From contig NZ_VUKC01000003.1 of NCBI RefSeq assembly GCF_009193135.1, forward strand, positions 304,239-368,238: DNA of 64,000 nt, given 5' to 3'. The translations under genes and the position numbers were made by a program. The notes under the pieces are model-generated. The model made no database searches, had not been told where the DNA came from, and was given only the letters and a program-made list of their open reading frames with translations. Within the stretch, counting starts at the first letter, position 1. Each line of letters starts with the position of its first letter. Of the stretch, positions 46,117 to 53,366 are shown piece by piece. Origin of the DNA: Georgenia satyanarayanai. GTDB lineage: Bacteria; Actinomycetota; Actinomycetes; Actinomycetales; Actinomycetaceae.

Positions 46117-47616
46117 TCAGTCGGTGGTGGAGGGGAAGCTCATCGACGCCTGCACGGGTCGGTCCACGTGGGGCCAGCGGCTGGTGACGACCTTGTTGCG
46201 GGTGTAGAAGCGCACGCCCTCGGGGCCGTGGGCGTGGTGCTCCCCGAAGAGCGAATCCTTCCACCCGCCGAAGGAGTAGTACGCCACCGGGGTGGGGATC
46301 GGGACGTTGACGCCGACCATCCCGGCCTCCACCTCGTGGGTGAAGCGGCGGGCGTACTCCCCCGAGGCGGTGAAGATCGCCGCGCCGTTGCCGTACGGGG
46401 AGGAGTTGACGAGCTCGAGGGCCGCCTCGAAGCTCTCGGTGCGCACGACCGTGAGGAGTGGGCCGAACACCTCCTCGCGGTAGGCCCCGACGTCCGGGCT
46501 CACCCGGTCGAGCACGGTGGGGCCGACGAAGTAGCCCTGCTCGTGGCCCTCGACGGTGAGCCCGCGCCCGTCGACCACCGGCTCGGCGCCAGCCTCGATC
46601 GCCTCGGTGGCGTAGCGGATGACGCGCTCGCGCGCCTCGGCGGTGATGACCGGGCCCATCGCGACGCCGTCGCGGTCCCCGGGGCCGACGACGATCTGCT
46701 CCGCCTCCCGGCGCAGCGCCGCGACGAGGAGGTCCCCGGCCTCCCCGACGGCGACGGCCGCGGGCACGGCCATGCAGCGCTCCCCCGCCGAGCCGAAGGC
46801 GCCGGAGGCGATCTGCGCGGCGGCGTACTCGATGTCGCCGTCGGGCATGACGATGGCGTGGTTGTTGGCCCCGCCCAGCGCCTGGACGCGCTTCCCGCGG
46901 GCGGCGCCGCGCTCGCGGACGTACCGGGCCACGGGGGTGGAGCCGACGAAGGAGACAGCGGCGATCCCCGGGTGGTCGAGGATCGCGTCGACGGTGGTCC
47001 GGTCGCCGTGGACCACGCTGAACACGCCGTCGGGCAGGCCCGCCTCGCGGTAGAGCTCGGCGACGAGGTTCGCGGCGGAGGGGTCGCGCTCGGAGGGCTT
47101 GAGGATGAAGGCGTTGCCGGTGGCGACGGCGATGGGGTGCATCCACATCGGGACCATGACGGGGAAGTTGAACGGCGTGATCCCCGCGACGACCCCGAGC
47201 GGCTGGCGCAGGGAGTGGACGTCCACGCCGGTGGAGGCGTCGGCGGTGTACTCCCCCTTGCTCGCCTGGTTGATCCCGCAGGCGAAGTCGAGCGTCTCCC
47301 GGCCGCGGCCCACCTCCCCGCGGGCGTCGTCCAGCGTCTTGCCGTGCTCGGCCGTGATGAGCCGGGCGAGGTCGTCGGTGTGCCGGACGACGAGCTCGCG
47401 CATCCGGAACATGATCTCGGTGCGCCGCGCCAGCGAGGTGGCGCCCCAGTCGCGCTGTGCCGCGGCGGCCGTCCGCACGGCCTCGGCGACGACGGCGGCG
47501 TCCGCGCGAGCGAGGTGACCGCTCACCTCCCCGGTGGCGGGGTCGTGGACGGGGGTGGTCGCCTCGGCGGCGCCCTCGTAGGGTGCACCGGCGATCCAGT
47601 GGTGGATTGTCCTCAT
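46117..47616 (-). CDS. iolA: CoA-acylating methylmalonate/malonate-semialdehyde dehydrogenase
   Basis: A 499-residue aldehyde dehydrogenase that converts malonate semialdehyde to acetyl-CoA and CO2, the last step of inositol catabolism. The catalytic Cys281 is in GSAGERCMAVP. LGGANNHAIVMPD replaces the general-base Glu of other aldehyde dehydrogenases with Asn, the mark of the CoA-dependent group. FVGSTPVARYV, PFNFPVMVPMWMHP and PTPVAYYSFGGWKDS also fit. The ATG at 47616 follows GAGGAGAGGAAG. Confidence 0.95.
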   Translation of the reverse strand: MRTIHHWIAGAPYEGAAEATTPVHDPATGEVSGHLARADAAVVAEAVRTAAAAQRDWGATSLARRTEIMFRMRELVVRHTDDLARLITAEHGKTLDDARGEVGRGRETLDFACGINQASKGEYTADASTGVDVHSLRQPLGVVAGITPFNFPVMVPMWMHPIAVATGNAFILKPSERDPSAANLVAELYREAGLPDGVFSVVHGDRTTVDAILDHPGIAAVSFVGSTPVARYVRERGAARGKRVQALGGANNHAIVMPDGDIEYAAAQIASGAFGSAGERCMAVPAAVAVGEAGDLLVAALRREAEQIVVGPGDRDGVAMGPVITAEARERVIRYATEAIEAGAEPVVDGRGLTVEGHEQGYFVGPTVLDRVSPDVGAYREEVFGPLLTVVRTESFEAALELVNSSPYGNGAAIFTASGEYARRFTHEVEAGMVGVNVPIPTPVAYYSFGGWKDSLFGEHHAHGPEGVRFYTRNKVVTSRWPHVDRPVQASMSFPSTTD

Positions 47617-47641
47617 CGCTTCCTCTCCTCCCAGCGGGCGG

Positions 47642-49543
47642 TCACAGGTAGGGCCGCTGGTCGCGCCGGGCACGCTCGTACTCGAGGCGGGCGCGGCGGG
47701 TGCTGTCCAGGCGGGCGGTCTCGGCCACGGGCACGTCCCACCAGGCCGACGACGGCGGGCCCTGGCCCTCGAGGTCGGTCTCGATGACGATCGCCGTCGT
47801 CTCCCGGGCCGCCGCGGCAGCGGTGTAGGCCTCGCGGAACTCGACGACCGACCGCGGTTCGAGGACCTCGATGCCGTAGCTGCGGAGGTTGGCGGCGAGG
47901 TCCACGGGCAGCGGCTCGCCGTCGAGCAGGCCGGTGGCGGGGTCACGGCGGCGGTAGGCGGTGGCGAATCGTTGTGAGCCGTGGGACTCGGAGAGCGCGC
48001 CGATCGAGGCCCAGCCGTGGTTCTCGAGGACGACGACGACGATCTTCAGCCCCTCGGCGACGACGGTCGCGAGCTCCTGCGGGGCCATCTGGTAGCTGCC
48101 GTCCCCGACGAGGGCGACGACCTCGCTGTCGGGCCGCGCCAGCTTGACCCCGATGGCGGCGGGGATCTCGTAGCCCATGCACGAGTAGCCGTACTCGAGG
48201 TGGTACTGGACGGGGGTGCGCGCCCGCCACAGGGCCTGGAGGTCACCGGGCATGGAGCCGGCGGCGTTGACGAGGACGTCCTCGTCCCCCATGAGCTCGT
48301 TGAGCGCCCCGAAGACCTCGGTCTGGGCGGGCAGCGGGCCGTGGCCACGGTGGTAGCACTCCTCGGTGACGCGGGCCCAGTCCGTGACGAGCTCGGTGAC
48401 CCGCCGGGAGTAGGCCTCCTCGACGCGGTGTCCCGTGAGCGTCTCGCGCAGCGCGTCCAGCCCGGCGCGCGCGTCGGTGACGACCATCTCGGCGGCGTGC
48501 TTCGCGGCGTCGAAGGCCTTGATGTTGAGGTTGACGAAGCGCACGTCCGGGTGGCGGAAGGCGGTGCGTGACGCCGTCGTGAAGTCGGTGTAGCGGGTCC
48601 CGACGCCGATGACGACGTCGGCCTCCGCGGCGAGCGCGTTGGCGGCGGCGCTGCCGGTGGACCCCACCCCGCCCGCCGCGCAGGGGTGCTCCCAGCTCAT
48701 CGCCCCCTTGCCGGCCTGGGTGTCGACGACGGGGATGCCGGTGGCGTCGGCCAGCGCGGTGAGCGCCGCGCTCGCCCCGGAGTAGACGACCCCGCCGCCG
48801 GCGACGAGGAGCGGGCGCCTGGCACTGCGGATGACGGCGGCGGCGCGCTCGAGTGCCGCCGGCTCGGGCGCCGGGCGGGGCACGTGCCACACACGGCGGG
48901 CGAAGAGTTCGGCGGGCCAGTCGTGGGCCTCGGCCTGGACGTCCTGCGGGAGGCAGACGGTGACGGCCCCGGTCTCGGCGGGGTCGGTGAGGACCCGCAT
49001 CGCCCCCAGCAGGCTGGCGGGCAGCTGCTCGGGGCGGTGGACGCGGTCGAAGAAGCGGGAGACCGGACGGAAGGCGTCGTTGACCGAGACGTCGAGGTGC
49101 TGCTCGTTCTCCAGCTGCTGGAGCACCGGGTCGGGGCGGCGGGTGGCGAAGGTGTCGGAGGGCAGGAGGAGGACGGGGATGCGGTCGATCGTCGCGAGCG
49201 CCGCACCGGTGACCATGTTCGTCGAGCCGGGCCCGATGGAGGCGACGCAGGCGAGGGTCTGCAGCCGGTCGGCCGTGCGGGCGTAGCCGACCGCCGTGTG
49301 GACCATGTTCTGCTCGTTGCGCGCCTGGTAGAGGCGCAGGTGCTCCTCGCCCGGGCCGCGGTCGAGCTCGTTCTCCAGGAGGGCCTGGCCCACCCCGGCG
49401 ACGTTGCCGTGGCCGAAGATCCCCATCACCCCGGCGAACAGGCGGTGCTCCACGCCGTCGCGCTCGGTGTACTGCACCGACAGGAAGCGCACGAGTGCCT
49501 GGGCCACGGTGAGGCGCACGGTCGTCGGTGTCGTCTCGGTCAT
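47642..49543 (-). CDS. iolD: Trihydroxycyclohexane-1,2-dione hydrolase
   Basis: A 633-residue thiamine diphosphate enzyme that opens the ring of the diketone in inositol breakdown. Marks are FGHGNVAGVGQAL, QARNEQNMVHTA (with the Glu that activates the cofactor), SIGPGSTNMVTGAALA, and the ThDP/Mg motif VGDGSYQMAPQE with NHGWASIG. The ATG at 49543 overlaps the iolB stop as ATGA. Length is usual. Confidence 0.95.
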   Translation of the reverse strand: MTETTPTTVRLTVAQALVRFLSVQYTERDGVEHRLFAGVMGIFGHGNVAGVGQALLENELDRGPGEEHLRLYQARNEQNMVHTAVGYARTADRLQTLACVASIGPGSTNMVTGAALATIDRIPVLLLPSDTFATRRPDPVLQQLENEQHLDVSVNDAFRPVSRFFDRVHRPEQLPASLLGAMRVLTDPAETGAVTVCLPQDVQAEAHDWPAELFARRVWHVPRPAPEPAALERAAAVIRSARRPLLVAGGGVVYSGASAALTALADATGIPVVDTQAGKGAMSWEHPCAAGGVGSTGSAAANALAAEADVVIGVGTRYTDFTTASRTAFRHPDVRFVNLNIKAFDAAKHAAEMVVTDARAGLDALRETLTGHRVEEAYSRRVTELVTDWARVTEECYHRGHGPLPAQTEVFGALNELMGDEDVLVNAAGSMPGDLQALWRARTPVQYHLEYGYSCMGYEIPAAIGVKLARPDSEVVALVGDGSYQMAPQELATVVAEGLKIVVVVLENHGWASIGALSESHGSQRFATAYRRRDPATGLLDGEPLPVDLAANLRSYGIEVLEPRSVVEFREAYTAAAAARETTAIVIETDLEGQGPPSSAWWDVPVAETARLDSTRRARLEYERARRDQRPYL

Positions 49544-50424
49544 GTCGTGCCCCCCTGCTCGACGGGACGGGTCATGGGCAGGCGCTGGTCGACGACCTGG
49601 TCCTCCCACGTGCCGCGGACCCAGGCGTGCGCCGGGTCGTCGGTCATGAGCCAGGTGCGGTCCTCCGCGGGCCCGGCCATGACGTTGAGGTAGTAGAGGT
49701 CGTAGCCCGGCGCGGCCATCGAGGGGCCGTGGTAGCCGTGCGGGACGAGCACGACGTCCCCGGAGCGCACCTCGGCGAGGAGGTCGAGGGGCCGGCCGGC
49801 GGTGCCGTAGGTGCGGTGGAAGGCGACGCCCGGCCCGTCGGGCCCGGGGCGAACCACGAAGTAGTAGATCTCCTCGAGCGCCCGCTCGACCTCGCTGTGC
49901 TCGTCGTGCTTGTGCGGCGGGTAGGAGGACCAGTTCCCGCCCGGGGTGAGGACCTCGCACACGAGGAGCCGGTCGGTCCCGAGCCCGCCGGCCATCGCGT
50001 AGTCGTTGACCTGGCGGGAGGCCTGCCCGGCGCCGCGCAGCTCGGTCCGCACGCCGTCGGCGCCCTGGTAGGCGACGGGACGACGGCGGGTGGCGCGCGC
50101 CGTCGGGAGGGCGAGGGTCGCGCCGCCCGCGGAGGTGACGGTGAGGGTGGTGCCGGCGGGGACGTAGAGGGAGTCGGTGACGGCGGTGAAGACGTCGGGG
50201 CGGCCGGCGAGCGGGTAGGTGGCGCCCTGGACCTCGACGGCGCAGGAGCCGGACAGCGGCAGGACGACCATCTCGTCCGGCCCGGTGTCCAGCGTCTCGC
50301 TGGCCCCGGGGGTGAGGTCGAGGACCTTGAGGCCGCTGAAGCGCCACCCGGCGCGCTCGGGGGTGACGTCGAGGGCGTAGGCGCCGCCGGCGGTGTCGCC
50401 GGCGCGCAGGACGAGGTCGCTCAC
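49540..50424 (-). CDS. iolB: 5-deoxy-glucuronate isomerase
   Basis: A 294-residue bicupin that isomerises 5-deoxyglucuronate to 5-dehydro-2-deoxygluconate. The second cupin has the metal site PPHKHDEHSEVERALEEIYY, and HGYHGPSMAAPGYDLYYLNV is a family block. The GTG at 50424 overlaps the upstream stop as GTGA. All residues expected for metal binding (His, His, Glu and a later His) are present. Confidence 0.95.
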   Translation of the reverse strand: MSDLVLRAGDTAGGAYALDVTPERAGWRFSGLKVLDLTPGASETLDTGPDEMVVLPLSGSCAVEVQGATYPLAGRPDVFTAVTDSLYVPAGTTLTVTSAGGATLALPTARATRRRPVAYQGADGVRTELRGAGQASRQVNDYAMAGGLGTDRLLVCEVLTPGGNWSSYPPHKHDEHSEVERALEEIYYFVVRPGPDGPGVAFHRTYGTAGRPLDLLAEVRSGDVVLVPHGYHGPSMAAPGYDLYYLNVMAGPAEDRTWLMTDDPAHAWVRGTWEDQVVDQRLPMTRPVEQGGTT

Positions 50425-51287
50425 AGGAGTGCCACCGCCCGGTCGACGGCACCCTCGACGTCGTCGTCGTGGGGGTAGAGGAGGGCGCGACCGATGACGA
50501 GCCCCTCGATCCCCGGCAGCTGCAGCGCCTGCGCCCAGCCGGCGGCGGTGGCCTCGGTGTCAGCGCTCACCTCACCGCCGAGGATGAGCGCCGGGAGGGT
50601 CGAGGCGGCGGCGACGGCCTCCATGTCCGGCACGAGCGGGAGCTTGAGCCAGGTGTGCGCGGAGGTCCCGCCGAGGCCCGCGGCGATCGCGACGGAGGTG
50701 ACGACGGCCTCGGTGGTGAGGACGTTGACCGCCCGGCCGTCCTCGCGGCGGGAGAGGAAGGGCTCGACGATCGCGGTGCGGCCGGCGGCGGCGAGCTCGT
50801 CGACGGCGCGGGCCGTGCTCTCCACGGTGCGCAGCGAGCCCGGGTCCTCGAGGTCGACGCGCATGAGGACCTTCCCGCCGTCGAGGCCCGACGCCGCGAC
50901 GGCGCGGGCGGTGTACCCGGTGAACCGGTCGTCCATCTCGAAGCGCGAGCCGCGCAGGCCGCCGCGGTTCATCGAGCCGTAGACGAGCTTGCCGTCCAGG
51001 GCGCCCATGAGCGTGAGGTCCTCGACGACGTCGGCGGTGCCGAGGAAGCCGTGGACCCCCGGGCGGGCCAGGGCCGCGGCGCAGCGGCGGAGCAGCTCGC
51101 GCCGGTCCCCCATCGCCATGGCGGAGCTGCCGGCGGCGAGGGAGCCGCGGGCGGGGTGGTCGGCGGCGATGACCATGAGCTTGGTGCCCGGCACGGGCAG
51201 GCGGCCGCGCGGCCTCTCCGCCAGCGCCCGGGCGATCCGCCCGGGCTCGTGCAGGCGCACGTGCCGGATCTCCTCAACGGTGAGCAC
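50421..51287 (-). CDS. Cgl0159-family TIM-barrel protein, candidate DKGP aldolase
   Basis: A 288-residue (beta/alpha)8 protein of the Cgl0159 family, usually found between iolC and iolB in actinomycetes. Blocks include MVIAADHPARGSL, FLGTADVVEDLTLMGALDGK, GGKVLMRVDLEDP, SAHTWLKLPLV and LILGGEVSADTE. The active-site Lys pattern (W-L-K-L-P) and G-G-E-V-S resemble DeoC/class I aldolases. The operon has no classic iolJ, so this protein probably splits 2-deoxy-5-keto-gluconate 6-phosphate into dihydroxyacetone phosphate and malonate semialdehyde. The GTG at 51287 follows GAGAGG. It overlaps iolC by 14 bases. Confidence 0.8.
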   Translation of the reverse strand: MLTVEEIRHVRLHEPGRIARALAERPRGRLPVPGTKLMVIAADHPARGSLAAGSSAMAMGDRRELLRRCAAALARPGVHGFLGTADVVEDLTLMGALDGKLVYGSMNRGGLRGSRFEMDDRFTGYTARAVAASGLDGGKVLMRVDLEDPGSLRTVESTARAVDELAAAGRTAIVEPFLSRREDGRAVNVLTTEAVVTSVAIAAGLGGTSAHTWLKLPLVPDMEAVAAASTLPALILGGEVSADTEATAAGWAQALQLPGIEGLVIGRALLYPHDDDVEGAVDRAVALL

Positions 51288-52266
51288 GTACCCGCCTCTC
51301 GACGTCCTGCGGGCGCGCGCCGTGGTCGAGGACCTCGAGCAGCTCCTCCTCGGTGGGCATCGCGGTGGAGCACTCCAGCCGCGCGGCGACGATGGCGCCG
51401 GCGGCGCTCGCGGAGGCGATGGTGCGGCCCAGGGACCAGCCGGCGAGCAGGCCGTGGCACAGGGAGCCGCCGAAGGCGTCCCCGGCACCGAGGCCGTTGA
51501 CCACCTCCGTCGGGGTCGGCGGGACCTCGACGCGCTCCTCGCGGGTCTTGGCCAGCGTCCCGAGCGGGCCCTGCTTGACGACGGCGAGCTCGACGCCCGC
51601 CTCGAGCAGCGCGTCCGCGGCGCGGTCCGGGTCGCTCTCCCCGACCGCCACCTCGCACTCCTCGCGGTTCCCGACGGCGACGGTGACGCCCGGGAGGAGC
51701 TCGCGGACCGCCGTCGTCGTCTCCTCGCGGGAGGACCAGAACATCGGGCGGTAGTCGAGGTCGAGGACGGTGAGCGGGCGGCGGGCGCGTGCCTCGATGG
51801 CGGTGTGGTGGGCGGAGCGGGAGGGCTCCTCGCACAGGCCGGTCACGGTGAACCACATGACCCCGGCGCCGCGGACGGCGTCGACGGGCACGTCCTCGGG
51901 CCGCACCTGGAGGTCCGGTGCGCTGGGCTCGCGGTAGAAGTAGAGCGGGAAGTGGTCCGGCGGGAAGATCTCGCACAGCGTGATCGGGGTGTGGAGCGTC
52001 GGGTCGGTGACGACGAAGGCGTCGCTCACGCCGAGCCGGACCATCTCGTGGCGCACGTAGCGCCCGAAGGGGTCGTCGCCCACGCCGGTGATGGTGGCGG
52101 CGCTGCGCCCGAGGCGGGCGGCGGCGACGGCGACGTTGGTGGGGCTGCCCCCGAGGAACTTGCCGAAGGTCGCGACGTCCTCCAGGCCCACTCCCGTCGC
52201 CAGGGGGTAGATGTCGACACCGCTGCGTCCGAAGGTGAGGACCTCCGGTGGGGCCGAGCTCGTCAT
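51274..52266 (-). CDS. iolC: 5-dehydro-2-deoxygluconokinase
   Basis: A 330-residue PfkB-family kinase that phosphorylates 5-dehydro-2-deoxygluconate. LTFGRSGVDIYP and GKFLGGSPTNVAVAAARLG at the N-terminus are typical of IolC. The phosphate-binding loop is NGLGAGDAFGG with the catalytic Asp. VLDLDYRPMFWSS is also family-specific. The ATG at 52266 follows GAGGAGAG. It heads the iol operon and has a good promoter with an adjacent operator. Confidence 0.95.
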   Translation of the reverse strand: MTSSAPPEVLTFGRSGVDIYPLATGVGLEDVATFGKFLGGSPTNVAVAAARLGRSAATITGVGDDPFGRYVRHEMVRLGVSDAFVVTDPTLHTPITLCEIFPPDHFPLYFYREPSAPDLQVRPEDVPVDAVRGAGVMWFTVTGLCEEPSRSAHHTAIEARARRPLTVLDLDYRPMFWSSREETTTAVRELLPGVTVAVGNREECEVAVGESDPDRAADALLEAGVELAVVKQGPLGTLAKTREERVEVPPTPTEVVNGLGAGDAFGGSLCHGLLAGWSLGRTIASASAAGAIVAARLECSTAMPTEEELLEVLDHGARPQDVERRVRAHR

Positions 52267-52319
52267 CGCACTCTCCTCATCTCGCGCCGCGCTCCTGCGC
52301 GCGGCCCGTGGACGCCTCG

Positions 52320-52348
52320 ATTCTTCCCCAGCCCCTCCGTCCGGTCAA
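52320..52348 (-). promoter_or_regulatory. Predicted iolC promoter
   Basis: On the minus strand -35 TTGACC (52343-52348) and -10 AAGAAT (52320-52325) are 17 bases apart. The -10 lies about 54 bases from the iolC ATG. The palindromic operator 52351-52366 starts 2 bases upstream of the -35, so a bound regulator would hinder polymerase. Confidence 0.65.
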
Positions 52349-52350
52349 CC

Positions 52351-52366
52351 GTTTGTCGTGACAAAC
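52351..52366. promoter_or_regulatory. Perfect palindromic operator, site 1
   Basis: GTTTGTC-GT-GACAAAC is a perfect 7-2-7 palindrome directly upstream of the iolC -35. It fits a dimeric GntR/HutC-type regulator, most likely the divergent gene product at 52546. Confidence 0.75.
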
Positions 52367-52406
52367 TGATGTCCCGTCCGGGAGCCCGCCGCAGTGGCAG
52401 GATGGG

Positions 52407-52420
52407 GTTGTCCCGACAAC
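52407..52420. promoter_or_regulatory. Perfect palindromic operator, site 2
   Basis: GTTGTC-CC-GACAAC shares the T-T-G-T-C/G-A-C-A-A arms with site 1. Centre-to-centre distance is 55 bases, about five helical turns, which would allow looping or autoregulation of the divergent regulator gene. Confidence 0.7.
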
Positions 52421-52450
52421 TGGCCCCCGTCCCCCGCCCTCCTCCCGTCG

Positions 52451-52494
52451 CCGACAGCAGAGTTGTCACCGACAGCCGACTTCTCGCCGACAGC
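52451..52494. repeat. Three direct repeats CCGACAGC at 18-base period
   Basis: CCGACAGC occurs at 52451, 52469 and 52487, exactly 18 bases apart, in the leader of the GntR-type gene. GTTGTC, a half-site of the operator, lies between the first two (52462-52467). The repeats look like degenerate operator half-sites. Confidence 0.6.
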
Positions 52495-52545
52495 TGGATC
52501 TCGCCCGCCACCCCGACACCTCGTCGCCGATCCAAGGATGGACCC

Positions 52546-53295
52546 ATGACGCCGCCGCAGATGTACCGCCCCCAGGTGCACCTGGACCGCGCGAGCCCGG
52601 TGCCGCTGTACCACCAGATCTCCTCGGTGGTGCAGGAGGCGATCGTCTCGGGCGAGCTGCCGCCGCACACGCGGATCGAGAACGAGCTCGCGCTGGCCGA
52701 CCGGCTCCAGGTCTCGCGGCCCACCGCCAGGCGCGCCCTCCAGGAGCTCGTCGACAAGGGGATGCTCGTGCGCAAGCGCGGGGTGGGCACGGAGGTCGCC
52801 CCCGAGCTCATCCGCCGCTCCGTGGAGCTCACCAGTCTCCACGACGACCTCGCGGCGGCCGGCCGCGAGCCGCGCACCGAGGTCCTCGAGCACGAGCTCC
52901 GTCCCGCCGACGACGAGATCGCCGGGAGGATGCAGCTCGAGGTGGGGACCGACGTCGTCGTCGTCCGTCGCCTGCGCTACGCCGACGGCGAGCCGCTCGC
53001 CCTCATGACGAACTACGTGCGCACCGAGCTCGCGCCCTCCCGCGCGGACCTCGAGCGGGCCGGCCTGTACGCCGCGCTGCGTGAACGGGGGGTGCGGCTG
53101 CGGCTGGCCCACCAGACGATCGGCGCCCGCCAGGCGACGGCCGCGGAGGCACGGACCCTCATGGAGCCGGCCCGCGCGGCGGTGCTCACGATGGAGCGGC
53201 TGGCGATCGCGGACAGCGACACGGTCGTCGAGTTCGGGCGTCACATCTACCGGGCGTCCCGGTACACGTTCCAGACGACACTCCTCGCACGGTAG
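52546..53295 (+). CDS. iolR: GntR/HutC-family regulator of the inositol operon
   Basis: A 249-residue repressor. Residues 15-80 form the winged helix (PLYHQISSVVQEAIVSGELP, LQVSRPTARRALQELVDKGM, RKRGVGTEV). Residues 95-245 form the UTRA ligand domain with VVVRRLRYADGEPLALMTNY and VVEFGRHIYRASRYTFQT. It is divergent from iolC with two perfect palindromes between, so it most likely represses the operon until an inositol intermediate binds. The ATG at 52546 follows CCAAGGATGG. It converges on the PIG-L gene across a strong hairpin. Confidence 0.9.
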   Translation: MTPPQMYRPQVHLDRASPVPLYHQISSVVQEAIVSGELPPHTRIENELALADRLQVSRPTARRALQELVDKGMLVRKRGVGTEVAPELIRRSVELTSLHDDLAAAGREPRTEVLEHELRPADDEIAGRMQLEVGTDVVVVRRLRYADGEPLALMTNYVRTELAPSRADLERAGLYAALRERGVRLRLAHQTIGARQATAAEARTLMEPARAAVLTMERLAIADSDTVVEFGRHIYRASRYTFQTTLLAR

Positions 53296-53327
53296 GCGCG
53301 GCGGCACCTCGACTGTCGGCGGGCGCG

Positions 53328-53362
53328 GGTGGGGACGCCCCGGAGGCCGGGGCGTCCCCACC
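53328..53362. terminator. Bidirectional terminator hairpin
   Basis: GGTGGGGACGCCCCGG and CCGGGGCGTCCCCACC are perfect 16-base arms with a 3-base loop. It lies between the convergent regulator gene and the PIG-L gene, 5 bases from the latter's stop. It is the strongest hairpin I saw in the window. Confidence 0.85.
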
Positions 53363-53366
53363 GTGC

